Assembly (NCBI GenBank): GCA_019918135.1
Contig: WBZZ01006929.1
Span: 53,501 to 117,500, forward strand
Origin: Paulinella micropora
Lineage: Eukaryota > Cercozoa > Imbricatea > Euglyphida > Paulinellidae
Direction of reading: 5' to 3'
DNA length: 64,000 bases
Below, piece after piece: positions 50,539 through 63,850 of this stretch (the stretch's first letter is position 1; every line of letters begins with the position of its first letter). Below the pieces are notes generated by a model that searched no databases, was not told the DNA's origin, and worked only from the letters and a program-made list of their open reading frames with translations. Both the position numbers and the translations under genes were made by a program.

Positions 50539-51296
50539 CTTCATCAAGCGCTTCATCAAACTCTTCATCAAGTTCTTCATCCAGTTCTACACCCAGTTCG
50601 TCATCTAGCTCGAGTTCATCGTCATCGGTAGTGGCCCCTGCTCAACCACCATCAGGCCCAGTGCTACCTCCATCGGCCCCAGCGTCGTTACCATCGGCCC
50701 TAGCTCAGCCACCGCTGGCCTCAATTCAACCGATATCAACCAGAGCTCATCCACCAGCGGCCACTGGTTCGGACGCACCGGCCGTACCGACTCCACAAGT
50801 AACTCGTGCTCCCCCTGTTCAACCACAGTCTTTCTTTGGTTGCAAGGCCAGTGAGAATAAGAGGAATAACGACGACGACTCCAAAGGTGGTGGAAACGGC
50901 CCCTCTTCGTCTTCGTCAGGCAGTTCTTCTTCAAGTCATCTGCCATCGACGTCAACGACGACTCAGACTACTGCGACTTCTCCTCCTGACTCAACGACAC
51001 CACGGTCGCAACACCCTCAGAACAAAGATGATCATGAGCTCGGTTACTTCGCTAACTGTGAAACGATCAACCCTCTCCCCTTGGAAACCCAAGTTGATAG
51101 CGTGAACTTTGCGGATTGCCCAAAAGCAACCTATCCATCGTTATTTGGCCATTCTGCCTCTTCTAAACGCCGAGCTGCACCTTCATGGCGACAACTTCCA
51201 GATCACAAACCCCGGAGTTGCCGTCAATTCTACATGCTCGCTCGATCTGGCACTGGCTCAACTCAGAGATTGGGCAATACGCAAAGTCAGCAGTGA
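50539..51296 (+). pseudogene. Ser/Pro-rich low-complexity ORF of element 2
   Basis: Long Ser runs coded by TCATC/TCTTC-type repeats precede a Pro/Ala-rich stretch and a charged part with DDDSKGGGNG. A corresponding ORF (62,122-62,682, minus) exists in element 3 with similar order, so it is part of the element and not a host gene. May be the C-terminal part of gag or a protease region lacking a visible DTG. Confidence 0.55.
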
Positions 51297-51350
51297 ACGC
51301 CAAATCTGGAGCACTCTCCAGACTCTAAACAATTAAGGTCACCTGATCCT

Positions 51351-53151
51351 TTGACGAACCTGACCGACACCGACCTGCCTGTCTCGCATATGAATTCCTT
51401 CATGGAAGACTTCGCGCAGACATGTCCCGACCCTCGCATGCTCTTTTGCACGGCATCAACAGTCCAGGGAGCTCACCCAGCCCCATGGTTCTTCATTCCC
51501 GAAAGACCTTGCCGCGATTTCCTAACCAAGCGAGCGGAACAAAAGGCAGCACCATCAGGTCCTAAGTTTCCTCCTGAGGCGGTCAACCCAAGCCTCACCA
51601 AACCCCAACAAGACCAACTTTGGGGCCTCATCCGCGAATTCGACCACATTTTTCAAGACAAAGCAGGCATCTTCAAGCATACTGTTGTCTCCCTTCTTCT
51701 CAAACCAAACGCCAAACCAGTCGCAGTGCTATGCCCGCGCTGGACCCCGGCAGTGGGCGAATACCTTTCTAACTGGGCTACGGACGTCCTTCGCGCTGGT
51801 ACATGGAGCTACGCCTCTTCACAATGCGCATGGGCGAGCCGCAGTTGTCCAGTCGGAAAATTCGAGGATATCGCGAAGGAAGTTATCCGACACATTCGGA
51901 ACGTTTACGACTACCGCATGTCTAATGACAACCTTCACCTCCCAGTCCCAGGTCTTCCAAACCCAGACCATTACCGAGAACGATTCGCCGGTTGGCACTA
52001 CCTCAGCTCCATCGATAATATTATGGTAGACGGCTTCTCACACCTTCGCCTGAACCCGGACGATGATAGCCGAGATGTTTTAGCCGTGTTGACCCCTCAA
52101 GGTCTCCTGGTCCCCAACTTTATGCCCCATGGTGTACATCGTGCCCCTGGCGATTTCCAACGCGCGATCGAGAAGTCATTCCAACCTCTTCCATTTTGGA
52201 ACAAATCGCCCCCAGCTATTTCTACAGCAGGCGCTTATCTTGACGACGTTACCGCTGGTGCGAACGATTTTCAAACACACCTGAACCAAATTCGGGGTAT
52301 ATTCTCAAGCATGGACGCATCTTCATGGATCGGCGCGCAAACTACGCTTGGGATACCATGAATTACCTATACTTGGCAAGAAATGTAGCAAGAAAGGCAT
52401 CGCTGCAGACACAGCGAAGATCGACGCTATCCTCCGAATAGCTGATCCCTCCAATGTGTCTGAAGTTCGATCCGTTTTGGGCATGACCAACTTCATCCAG
52501 GCTCATATCCCCGACTACTCCCGCCTTGTATCACCTCTTACGAACTTGTTAAAGTCCACTCACGCCCGACCGACAGGTCAACCCTACCTCCATCGGGAAG
52601 AGCGGAAATGTATGAAGAAGCTCCGCCGTGTGCTTACTACGCTCCCCGTTCTGGCCAAGGACGAGTCTTCTCACCATCTTTGCCTTCGGACGGACGCTAG
52701 CCAAATAGGCATCGGTGGTGCCCTTCACACTGGCCCTGAGCGTGACGCCCCGGTCATTCAATACTTCTCTCTCAAGTTCACGGACACGCAAACCCGCTGG
52801 GCGACCTACGTGCGAGAGGCCTACGGTGTCATCTACGGAGTTCAACAGTGCCGCTACTACATCGACGCTAGCGACCATGAACTCACAATCGTCACCGATC
52901 ACCGGCCACTCTTGTGGTTGTGGCACGCCCGCAGCCCCATGGTCGTCGGATGGGTTCTGGAAAATCTCCAAACTATCCGCTTTAAGGTCGGATACCTCCC
53001 CGGTAAACAAAACCTCCTCCCGGATGGTTTGTCTAGTGTCCCCTGCATAAGCCCAGGCGCCCCGACCCTCATCGGAGAAGCCGAAGCTACCCTAGTACAG
53101 CTCCTCGCCACGATTTCATTGCCCAGAGTAGGCTCCATTCTTAAAAAATGA
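51351..53151 (+). pseudogene. Reverse transcriptase and RNase H of element 2
   Basis: Two frames (51,351-52,361 and 52,348-53,151) carry the RT: ASSQCAWASRSCPVGK, FMPHGVHRAPGDFQRAI and the catalytic box AYLDDVTAG. The connection and RNase H follow: TDASQIGIGGAL, REAYGVIYGVQQCRYY, TDHRPLLWLW. One frame change near 52,355 separates them. The order RT-RNase H-integrase is that of Ty3/gypsy. The element copies its RNA in particles in the cytoplasm before integration. Confidence 0.9.
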
Positions 53152-53184
53152 CAATGGCTCGCCGTCGAAGGTACACATGCCGCC

Positions 53185-54730
53185 TTGGAAACAAAACTCA
53201 AGTCTCTTTCCTGCCGCGTCATCCGCACTGGACCAACACTACGAAGCATTCAAGCCCCGTGGGACTTGGCTATAGTCATCCCCTCCGCTGAACGCTCCCC
53301 GGCCGTCGCACGTGACATGTTCGCCCTCCGCAAGCCATTTGACCTACTCATGCCGCAAGACCTCGTCCACTGCGTCCCAGATCATGCCCTCCCACAGGAG
53401 ACAGGTGAGACGTGTCGTAAGATTCTATTTCTTGACGACAACCTAGCTAGTAGTGTGGCTAGTCTTTGGCCTCGGCATGGAACAACATTATATTTACCCC
53501 CTTGTTGCTACTTCGCACGCTCCCCGCGTCACGCGCCAACAAATCATGGACGCACAGCGACAAGATGCCCTTACGGCCCCTCTCTGGACCGAAGACATCT
53601 CTACCGTCTCCGCTGGATCAACAGAACTGACCCTTCGTCAAGGCCTCGCCGTCCTCGCCGATGCCAAACAGTCAACGTTGAAGATCTACATTCCAGAAGA
53701 GCTGCGCCGCCCACTGATCAACTACGCACACTTGATGCAGAACCACGCCAAAGCGCCGACACTAGTCCCCTTCATTAAGGAGCGCTACATTTGGTTTCGT
53801 ATCGATGGCACGGATATTATGCACGCTGATGTCCTCGCCGCCCTCCGCGACTGCCACCTTTGCCAACTGGTCCACGCCCGCCTCATCCTCAACCATGGCT
53901 GCTACTCTTCGCTGAAATGGAGCAGTCAAGATCAAGGCATCGGCATCGATTATATGCACGTCGGCATTCCGGGTGTTGTTTTTCAGTATATCCTGACGAT
54001 CATCGATCTTTTTTCAGGATTCCTTCAGTTCATTCCCTGCATCTCCACCTCTGCCGAAGAGACAGTTGAGATCATACTCAACCGATGGGTTTACATCTTT
54101 GGTTTTCCGGAATCCATCTTCTCCGACTACCACAGCTCGTTTGTAGGTACACTAGCCAAACGTTTCTGCAGTGAGGCCGGCCTCGACTGGCTGACCACCG
54201 CACCCTACTCGCACCATCAACTTGACTTCGTGGAATGCCGGCACAAGGCGATCCGCACGGCAATGCAATCTCTGCCCAAAGCAAACAAATCGAACTGGCC
54301 TAGTATCATCCCGCTCCTCTCCTTCGCCCAGAACACCTATGTGTCCACGACCACAGGTACAACTACCTTTGAGGGCATGCTAGCGCGCAAACCCCGGTGC
54401 ACACTAGACTTTTTCGATTCCCCGGAGATCGTCACCTCCCGCGCCTCCGCCTCCAGCGCCGCTCTCGACGCTTCTCCTACGCTTTCGCTTCAGTCTTCCG
54501 AGCAGATCGAACTACTACGCCGCGCACGCACTGCAGTCACGACGTATATCAGCACGTACACAGACGTCTCTCGTGCCCGATCTGTTGCCCAGAAGAACAA
54601 GGGCCGCCGCAAAGCCGTCAAGGAGTGGAAGGTTGGCGACACCGTCACCGTCTACCGTCCTAAGCCCCCTCAAAGCAAGGCATCCAAGCCTCGTCTGTCC
54701 TTCAGTTCGACGGCCCCTACACGATTTTAG
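53185..54730 (+). pseudogene. Integrase of element 2
   Basis: After a frame change near 53,450 the frame to 54,730 contains a zinc-binding-like NHAK and CHLCQLVH, then the DDE core GIGIDYMHVG, IFSDYHSSFVG and LDFVECRHKA, the last two acidic residues 35 apart. A C-terminal basic stretch (KNKGRRKAVKEWKVGDTV) is the usual integrase tail. Further coding-like sequence in other frames continues to about 55,310 and is matched by element 3. Confidence 0.9.
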
Positions 54731-55848
54731 AGCATTGAAGTCAACTCTAACTGCTTTAAACTTCTTCACCTCAAGACCAATAAGATATTGAAGCGGATCG
54801 ACCGCTCGCACCTCTCTCCGTACACTGCTCCCATCGATGGCGTTGCCCCGCTCAATTCAGTTGCAGTGGACGACTACGATGACGACACTTTCAACTACAC
54901 CACTGGTGAAGTCGTTGCTTTCATCGACCGTAACTAAGTCAAGCTTGGCATCGTCTTGGATGAGAACCCGGAAAACTAAGAAGATGACCTCGTAGTTCAC
55001 CAACTTGGTATCACTTCGAATACCAACCCTCTCTTCCGCCCCATCTATGAAGATACGAAGGATCAGTCTACCATTCAGAGCTGGAGCAAGCCCCTGACAT
55101 ATTGGAAACCCCTCCTTTTCGATATCACCAACGATCAAGTCGTCCACCGTCACATCGAGTGGCGTCGTTTCACCAAGATCAAGGACAAAGGCCGTCTCCC
55201 CGCCAACGTTCTTAAGCGTCTTCGAGGTACCCTCATCACTGGTGAATCCTTCCCGCTGCACGTCTTCCAGAAGGGCAAGCAGGCCAAGTCTAAGGAATAG
55301 CCACCTTCTATCACTCTCAAGTGGGTTTTACCCATCGTAAGGGCTTCGCCCGCCCCCCCCCCCCCCCCGCCCAGCGCTTTTCCCACTTGAACCGTCATCG
55401 TCCCTAGCAACATTATGCCACGACCGGTGTACCCATGTAAGTCCTTGATCGTCTCTTCTGCCTGCAGGTCAACAATTATTCTCACCGAACTTGAACACCT
55501 CAGTGGTTATATCGGCACGGCATACTTGATGCTTCATTGGTTCATCTTGGCTGTGTGATACCCGGCCACCTAATGCTCTACGGCTCGACATCGCCACCCG
55601 ATATCAACGCTCGCTACTGCGCCTCAATTGTCCCAGTCCCGCTGCAAATCATGGATATCCGGCCCCGGCTGATCATCATCCGCATTGCGCAACTCTAGAC
55701 GCATACTCTTTTATTCTCCCATCGTTTAAGAGATTCACGCACCTCTCTTTTTCCTTTTGACAATTTTTTTTCTATAGAGATACAACATACTTCGCTCGTT
55801 AATCACTCATTCTGTACGCAACTCAACTCAACAGTTGGGGGGGGGAGC

Positions 55849-56549
55849 TATCAGACTGAGCACCTTAACGACCGGCCAAAACCTTTACAGTTGAAAAGTC
55901 ACTCTTTTTAACCGGTCCATTAGATTCTCCTCTGCACCGTCCGACGTTTCGACTTCACTAACCAGTTTTCGATTCCGTTCAGAAATGATTTCAAACGATC
56001 AGTTTAAAGTTTTTTTTAGCTATTGCCACTTTTCCTGTTCGTATTACCTTTTCCCCTCGATTTCCCTGTGAAACTCGTTTTACTGTAAATTTGTGGACAA
56101 GCAAAACGATTTACGGAAAAGCACAATATCTAACTCTTCCGTTACCAGTCATTTTAGCCTTGAGGCTTCCCAAATCAATTTGGGAATTTTCAGGTTCAAC
56201 GACCCAACACTACCCGCCGCCGTTATATGACAGTTAACCTGAAGACTTGCAACACTATCAGTTTGAGAATTGGAGACCTCACAATCTACTTTCAACACTT
56301 GATCGTACGTTGCACCCCAGTCTGCAATGAGTTCACAATTGTGTAAATAAACGAAGTGATCATGACCTCTCTACTATTTACTTGTATTTCACCTGCTCGC
56401 TCAGAGTCAGGACTCAAATGCAGCCATAGTGTTCTTATTAAGAGTTCGTTGTATCTGCCTACTTAACGAGATTGTAATATACAAACTCACAACGCCTCGG
56501 GAGTCAATGACTTTTGCCAGTCGTTATTAATAAAGTGCTCAGTCTGATA
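55849..56549 (+). repeat. 3' LTR of gypsy element 2
   Basis: It starts TATCAGACTGAGCAC and ends GTGCTCAGTCTGATA, so the LTR carries 15-base terminal inverted repeats, longer than the usual TG...CA. TTAATAAAG near 56,527-56,535 is a poly(A) signal. Confidence 0.85.
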
Positions 56550-58149
56550 TTAATACTGTAATGTAATAGATGATAATAATATTAGAACAGTGCTTGCGTA
56601 GATATTGTATCGGTGACTTGCATTTGTCGCGAGCAATATTGCTAAATTATCATTAATAATAAATGCTTTCAATACACTTGAGTGGATTAATTTTTGTGGA
56701 CTGTGAACCGGTATAAATAAAGCTGAACATGAAATGACCAAACATCAATTTATTTTCTGAAGTTCAGGACAATTTATCGTGTGTATACATATATACTGTA
56801 GGCTAAATCAATTGTTTTCTGTACTCTATTTTACTCTTACGCTTCCCACTTATTCCTACAAGTGGCAAGCATTGTATTATTAACCCTTAACTTAATTTCA
56901 ATCCACTTAAGTGGATTGAATCCACTTAAGTGGATGGGATCGTGCGGAGGTTTACCACGGAGTGTTTAATAATGTTTTGAGACTAGATAACAGTCGGAAA
57001 TATCACTATTATGATTAAAAAACAACTCTAGTTTGGAAAACAACTTTCTTTTGTTGAAAAAACTGGCAAAACCAACTTGTACAACGATTTGAGGTGCCAC
57101 TCTTTCATTTCAAGTTTTTTGCCATTTTTCCCGGAAAATCTGTGGTCAAAAGTCGATTTTTCCAACAGCATGGCCACCATTCTAACAGCGTATTCTCTGC
57201 AACCACGCAACATCCTATCCTGCAAATTTGTAAAAGTGCTCCTCAACACCTTTCCTGTTTAAGGTGTTGAGTAGTGGTTATTTCATTGAGATTTTGCATA
57301 GCTGCGAAGTATTCTTTCTCAGCATGATCAAATATGGTCTAATGAGGCTTGCAAGTACCCCCTGGCACAGATAGCACTGCATCATTGGGAACGATGAGCT
57401 TTGTTTCATAGTTAGTATACAGACTGGGTTTGATCATGATGTTGTTTTCTCTGTTTAGGACACAACTGTCTTTCTGTTTGTTCGCGTTGACCTTTCTCAC
57501 GAGTATTGTTTTGTATGTTGTTGAAAATGAGTTTGTTGTCAACGCACAGAGACTGTCCAGACATAGTATAGCATTTGATCCTGTCCTCTGTATCAGTGCG
57601 AATTGTTTTCTATATATTTTTGTGTTACACTTGCATTTCGTGACTCTCTTTACTCACTCCTTCAGTTGCACCTTCATTTTCAAACGTTCTAGCTTTAGCT
57701 GCTTTTATTCTATGCCTATATTAAATATATGAAACTATCAACTGCTTATCCTTGTAAAATTATCTTATACTATCATTACTTTGATTTTCATTTACTTCAG
57801 CGCTTCTGCATATCTATTGTAATGCTAAGTACTATCCAAGCTTATCATCAGTATTTTGGAAATTTTTTCCTCTTGTCTTTCTTGTTATCTCTTCGACCTT
57901 TTTCATATCTTACAGCGCTAGCGTTCTAAGTAGTCATCCTATTACTTTTCTGTGACTCCTTCTCTCCTTCCTCTTTTTATTTTTATTCTTACTGTTTTTG
58001 TGCCATCCTGATACAAGAAATCATTGTTTCCTAGAAAATTCACTTTATATAACTTCGTTTTTTGCCTCATCTGCGAGCCAGTATTCAACATTTCACACAT
58101 CGCCTTGCTTGTGTTGCCTTCTTGTGTTATCTTTTCACTTCATCTTCTT
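56550..58149. other. AT-rich spacer between two inverted gypsy copies
   Basis: Two adjacent palindromes TCCACTTAAGTGGA occur at about 56,899-56,930, with a related CACTTGAGTGGATT at 56,677. Open frames such as 57,430-57,732 are AT-driven, with hydrophobic low-complexity translation, and I do not support them. No gene recognised. Confidence 0.5.
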
Positions 58150-58750
58150 TTGTGAGTTTGTATACAACTCTTCAAGTAGGTAGGTACAACGAACTCTTAA
58201 GTAGAACGCTATGGCTGAATTGAGTACTGACTCTCTGTGAGCAGGTAAAATATCAGTAAATATCTGAGCGGTCACTTCGTTTATTTACGTAATTTCGAAC
58301 TTTTTTGCAGACTTGGGTGCAACGTACAATCAAGTGTTGAATGTAGATTGTGACATCTCCAGTCTCAAACGGGTGGTGTCGCGTGTTTCTTCAAGTTAAC
58401 TGTCATATAACGGATAGTGTCGGGTCGCTGGACTTGAATATTCCCAAATTGATTTGGGAAGCCTCAAGGCGAAAATGACTGGTAACGGAAGACAGTTAGA
58501 TATTGTGCTTTTCCGTGAATCTTTTCCTTGTCCCACGAATTTACCGTAACCATATTTCACGGGGAAATCGGGGGAAAAGGTAATACGAACTGAACTTTGA
58601 ACTGATCGTTTGAAATCATTTCTGAACGGAATCGAAAACTGGTTAGTGAAATCGAAACGTCGTGCAGAGGAGAATCTAATGAACCGGTCAAAAAGAGTGT
58701 CTTATCAACGGTAAAGGTTTTGGCTGGTCGTTAAGGTGCTCAGTCTGATA
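58150..58750 (-). repeat. 3' LTR of gypsy element 3
   Basis: Reverse complement of the element 2 LTR. It starts (minus strand) TATCAGACTGAGCACC at 58,750 next to a polypurine tract and loses similarity after ACAAACTCACAA near 58,150, the same point as the 5' LTR of element 2. Confidence 0.85.
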
Positions 58751-61700
58751 GCTCCCCCCCCCCCCCAGACCTAACGGTTGAGTTGAGTTGCGTACAGAAT
58801 GAGTGATTAACGAACGAAGTATGTTGTCTCATTAAAAAATATCAAAAGGAGAAAGAGAGGTGGATGAGACTCTTAAACCTTGGGAGAGTAGAAGAAGATT
58901 CGACTGGGTCGGCGCAACGCGGGTGAAGATCAGCCGGGGCCGGATATCCATGATGTTGCAGCGGGACTGGGACAATTGAGGCGCAGTAGCAAGCGGCGGT
59001 ATCGGGGGGCGATGTCGAGCCGTAGAAAGTTAGGTGACCGAGTGTCACACAGCCAAGATGAACCAAATAAGCACCAAATATGCAGTGCCGATATTGTCAT
59101 AGAGGTATTCATATTCGATGAAAATAATCGTTGACCTGCAGGCAGAAGAGGCGATCAAGGACTTACAAAGGTACGTCGGTCATGGCGCAACTCGTCTAGG
59201 GACGATGACGGTTCAAGAGGGAAAAGCGCTGGGCTGGGGCGGGTGAAGCCTGTTACGGTGAGTAAAACCCACTTGAGAGTGATGGGGTGACTACACCTCT
59301 CCGAATGTTGTTGCTATGCCTTTCCGAAGGACATGCAATGGGAGGTTGTCGTCGATGACGAAAATACGTCGGAGACGCCTAAGAACGTGGGCGGGTAAAT
59401 GGCTTTTATTCTTGTTATTCTTGAAAGGACGCCACTCGATTTGGCGCTCGACGATCTGGTCGTACGCAATGTCGAAGGTGACGAGTCTCCAGGGATCTGG
59501 AGGGTCGCTCCAGCTTCAAATAAGAGCGTCTTTGCCCGTATCTGCATAAATGGGTCGGAAGAGAGAATTGGTGTTGGAGATCATGCCGAGGTGGTGAACT
59601 ACAAGATTATCTTCATCCTCCACTGGATCCTCATCTATAACGATGCCAAGCTTAACCTGGCGGCGGTCGATGAATGCAACGATTTCGCCAAAGGAATAGC
59701 TGACAAGGTCGTCATCATAGTTGTTCACTACACTCATGTTGAGTGGGATGACGTCGTCGGTGGAAGCAGCATAGGGAAGAGAGTGCGAACGGTCGATGTA
59801 TTTCAAAATTTGGTGGGTCTCGACGTGGCGAAGTTTAAAACAGGTAGGGTTGATCCGCTTTAAAACTATATAGGGGCCATCGGGTGGAGGGGCGGGTGAG
59901 GCGAGGGCGCTTTGCTTTGACGGGTTCGGGCGAGGGATGGTAACGATGTCGTTCTCCTTCCAGTCGATAACAGCCTTGCGGTGGTCCTCATTCTTCTGAG
60001 CAGCGGACCGGGCGAGCGAAACGTCCTTGTACGTATTGATGCAAACTGTGGTAACGCGGCAAGTGCAGCGTCGCAGTTCGATCTGCTCTGAAGTCTGAAA
60101 TAAAAGCGTGGTGGGAGCGTCGGGAGCGGCGCTTGGGGCGGAGGCGTGAGCAGCGTCCGGGGGATCGATAGAGGCCAGTATGCTTTGGGATCTTCGCGCT
60201 ATCATGTCCTCAGGGGCGGTGGTGTTCCGAGCGTAAGAGGTGGGCGGGATGATGCTAGGCCAATTCGATTCATCTGCTGCGGGCAGAGACAGGGTCGCTG
60301 TGCGAACCGTCTTGTATTGGTATTCCACGAAACCGAGACGATGGTGCCAGTAGGGTGCAGTGGAGATACAGGGAGCTAATTGGAGAAATCCTGAGGGGCG
60401 ATCGGTGATCGTCAGAATATGCTGGAAAGTAGCGTCCTGGGTGTCGATTTCAATGTGGTCGATGCCGGTGTCTCGATCTTGGTTGTTCCACTTAGGTGAA
60501 GAGTGACGGTCGAGATCGGAGTTGAAGCGGGCGTGGACCAGTTGCCAGAGTGATGGGAGCGTCTACGAGCGTGCCATAGTCCTGAAAGTGGCAGGTGATC
60601 GGCGACAAAGATGAGCCCAATGTCCCTTACGTCGATGTTGTAGCGGCGTTGCTCAATTCCATAGAGGACGCCGTAGGCTTCTCGCGTATATGCTGCCCAG
60701 CGGGTCTGCGTGTCTGTGAACTTGAAAGAGAAGTACTGGATGGCAGGGGAGTCATAGTCAGAGCCAGCATGGAGGGCACCACCGATGCCTATTGAGCTGA
60801 CATCCGTCCGAAGGCACAGGCGATGAGGTGGATCGTTCTTGGCCAAGGTCGGGAGCGTCGCGGGCACACGGCGGAGCTTCTTCAAAAATTTCCGTTCATT
60901 CCGATTAAGGTAAAGTTGGCTTACCGGTCGGGCATGATTGGATTCGAACAAGTTCGTCAAACGGGGTACAGGGTGAAAGTAGTTATGGATATGAGCCTGG
61001 GTGGTGTTGGTCATGTCCAAAGTGAGTAGGCCTTCTAACACATTAGAGGGATCGGCTGTCCGCAGAGTAGCGTAACTTTTCTCTGTGTCGATGGTGATGC
61101 CTCTTTTGCAACAGTTCTTGCCGAGTACGGTGAGTTCATAGCTTCCTATGCATGGGTTGCGCGTCGATCACTGGGGATCGAAGGTTTCCGTGCTAAAAGG
61201 AGTGCTACGAGTCAGACTCTGGTTCAGGTGCGATTGGGAATCATATGCGTTGGCGATAAAGTCGTCGAGGTGAGCGCCCACAATGGCGGTAGCTGGGGGC
61301 GACCTGTTTCAAAAGGGGAGGAGTTGGAATGGTCACTCGGTCGCACGTTGAATATCGCCGGAGACGCGATGTACACATTGAAAAATAAAATTGAGGGCCA
61401 ATAAATCCAGAGGAGTCCACACAGCTAAGGCTTCTTGGCTGTCATCGTTCAAGTCCAGGCGTAAGTAAAAAGAGCAGTTGACTGTGTCGATGGAGTTGGA
61501 ATTGTGCCTGCTGGCGAACCAACCTTGGTAATGATCCGAGTTCAAAAGACCTAGGGTTGGGAGGTGAAGGTTGTCATGAGGCACGCGGTAGTCGTGGGTG
61601 TTCCGAATGTCATAGATGACTTCCTTTGCGATATCCTTAAGTTTCCCAGCTGGACATCTACGTCTCGTCCATGCATAGTGCTCGGAGGCATAGCTCCTCG

Positions 61701-62690
61701 TATCAGCGTCAGGGACGTCAGTAGACAGTCCAAAAAAATATCCGCTCGCGGCCGAAGTCCAGTGTGGGTATGAAGCCACGATTGATCTAGCATTCGATCC
61801 AGGCTGAAGGGGTACTACAGTATGTTTGAAGACGTCTATCTTGTCCTGAAAGAGGTGATCGGATTCACGGATGGGGGTCCAGAGTTGGTCTTGATGAGGT
61901 CTAATGAGGCTGGTGTTGATCGTTTCGGGAGGAAACTTGGGACCTGCTGATGCTGTTTCCTATTTAACGGGTACACTGATATGGGTTAGGGACGCAGGGG
62001 GATCAGAATGCATTAGTTGATTCGAGTCTGGAGAGGGCAGCAGATTTGGTTGTCATGAGAGACTTTGTGTATTGCTCAATCTCTGGTTGATGCCAGTGCC
62101 AGGTCGAGCGAGCGTATGAAACTAACTACGCTGTTGTTTATGATCGAAAGGTCGTTGTATGAGGGATACTGCTCGATGATCGGGAGAGGCAGGATGACTT
62201 GATGATGGAAGCCTGATCGTACTTGTGCAATTCATAAAGTTCACGTTATCCTTCTCCGAGGACGCTAGCGGGTCTGCGAAGATCTGCCATACGTGTCGTT
62301 TCGTGAGAAATTCGATGTTATTGTCTTGATTTGGAGGCTGCTGTGAGCGTCGCGTCGTTGAGTGTGGAGGAGAAGCGGCAGATGTCAGTACTGTCGTTGA
62401 CGATGACGAACTGCATGATGATGGCGATGACGATGAGGAAGTTCCTTGTCCGCCTCCATGTATGTTGTCGTCGTCCCGATGCTTCTTGTTCTCACCTGGC
62501 TTGCAGCCAGAAGGGGACTGTGGTTGGACAGGAAATGCGCGTGATACTCGTAGCGGCGGTGCGGCAGATGAGTTGGAACCGGTGGCTGCTGGTGGCAGAG
62601 CCGGGGCCAGAGATTGCAGAGCTGTGGCCGATGGTAATAACGACGATGAAATCGAACTGCTTGACGAGCTAGCACTTGTCACAGGGTTGA
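58150..62690 (-). mobile_element. Ty3/gypsy element 3, truncated relative of element 2
   Basis: On the minus strand the order is a Ser-rich ORF (62,682-62,122), RT fragment (61,779-61,333), RNase H (61,041-60,412; TDVSSIGIGGALHAG, REAYGVLYGIEQRRYN) and integrase C-terminus (60,328-59,516). Between RNase H and the integrase tail the whole integrase core is missing, an internal deletion near 60,330-60,410. Also the RT YxDD part lies between frames. No 5' LTR is found to the right. It is a dead copy of the same family as element 2, lying tail-to-tail with it. Confidence 0.85.
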
Positions 62691-63610
62691 AACCACCACT
62701 AATAGTTTATTACTGTTACTATTTAAACCGTTTCTAGCTCAAGTTAATTAGTAACGTAACTGTTGCTTTAAGGCATTGCGCATAGGACACTAACCGTTGA
62801 GCATTATTCCTGTAAGTCCGTAGTAACTAGTTAGTTCTCTGCCTGTGCAGTTCAGCTCAGTGAATCTGCCCGGTAGCTGATTAAAGTGTTGTTCGTGCCT
62901 TTCGACTTTTAACGGAGTCGCCCGACAAACCGCAGTGTTAAAGGTAAGGGTAAGGTCCGTGAGTGGCAGGTATTACCTATTCATCGGTTTGAGCCAAACT
63001 TAAACTTGATTCCATTGTCTAACGCTAACCTTACTGCCTGTAAACTGGCTTATTGCCTGGTTTGCGGAAAACAACAACAAAATTCAACAAACTCACAAAT
63101 CATGCCCAACTGAAACATAGTAAATCTCTCGAAAGTGAAAAACCAAACCAAGAAAAACTCTGAAAAAATTAACTGGAATAGGCAAACCTCTCCAAAACTC
63201 ACCGTCACAGTGCCGTCGAACAAAAAAAAAAAACAACTGTGTACAGCCATTAGGCTGCAAGGGGTAAGCACAGGCATACGATGTGCATCTGCAGTAGTAT
63301 AACTGTAGCGCCCCGCCGTCCTAGCCAGACTGCTGGACAGTGCTGACGATGCATTGTCCAAGACATTGCAGACACTAGCTTACTGTGTGTCGGGTATTCC
63401 TCGTGTCGGCCCCTCGCGAGTCACCGGTCTACGTGCAGGTGTCGGGAGTATAGGCCTTGAAGTTGCAAGAGCCCAGCTGGGGTACGAGAGGATCGCACAG
63501 GGCGCTACTGGAACCAAAGTCATCGCAGAGGGTCACCTAAACAGGAGTCGAGCTTGTCAGTAGTAGTACCGTCATGCATACTATGATACATTCGAACTGT
63601 CAATCAACGC
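62691..63610. other. AT-rich unique sequence, no gene recognised
   Basis: No similarity to the LTRs of elements 2 or 3. Small ORFs on both strands (up to 103 codons) have no domain. An A12 run lies at 63,222-63,233. Confidence 0.4.
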
Positions 63611-63613
63611 TAT

Positions 63614-63709
63614 GGGGGGGGGGGGGGGGGGGGGGGGGGGGGAAGGAGGTCAGAGGGAGAACGTGTGTTTGCGTATGTACGTGAGTGGAGAGAAGGAGAA
63701 GGAAAGAGG

Positions 63710-63744
<35 letters not shown>

Positions 63745-63775
63745 AGAGAGAGAATGTGTGTGTATGTGTGTGTGT

Positions 63776-63817
<42 letters not shown>

Positions 63818-63850
63818 GGGGGGGGGATTACATATATATATATATATGGA
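63614..63850. repeat. Microsatellite cluster: G28, (GA)n, (TG)n, G~50, (TA)n
   Basis: G runs at about 63,614-63,642 and 63,777-63,826 (interrupted once by A), GA repeats between, TG at about 63,755-63,776 and TA at 63,832-63,847. Collapsed or wrong length is likely for these runs. Confidence 0.9.

Larger units (their letters stand above)
44219..56549 (+). mobile_element. Ty3/gypsy LTR retrotransposon 2, 12.3 kb
   Basis: Direct repeats at 44,219-44,846 and 55,849-56,549 flank a gag-pol-like interior. RT, RNase H and integrase occur in the Ty3/gypsy order. A polypurine tract (GTTGGGGGGGGGAGC) directly precedes the 3' LTR. The interior is 11 kb, more than twice the usual 5 kb, because of about 6 kb of non-pol coding before RT. 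Frame changes between successive ORFs suggest an old copy. No target-site duplication is visible (CACGC on the left, TTAAT on the right). Confidence 0.9.

Noticed and set aside
57430..57929. Small hydrophobic membrane proteins in the AT-rich spacer
   Set aside because: Base composition alone yields Phe/Leu/Ile-rich frames; no start context, repeats or neighbours support a gene.
59314..59863. Plus-strand ORFs over element 3
   Set aside because: They lie opposite the integrase tail of the minus-strand gypsy copy and show no domain of their own.
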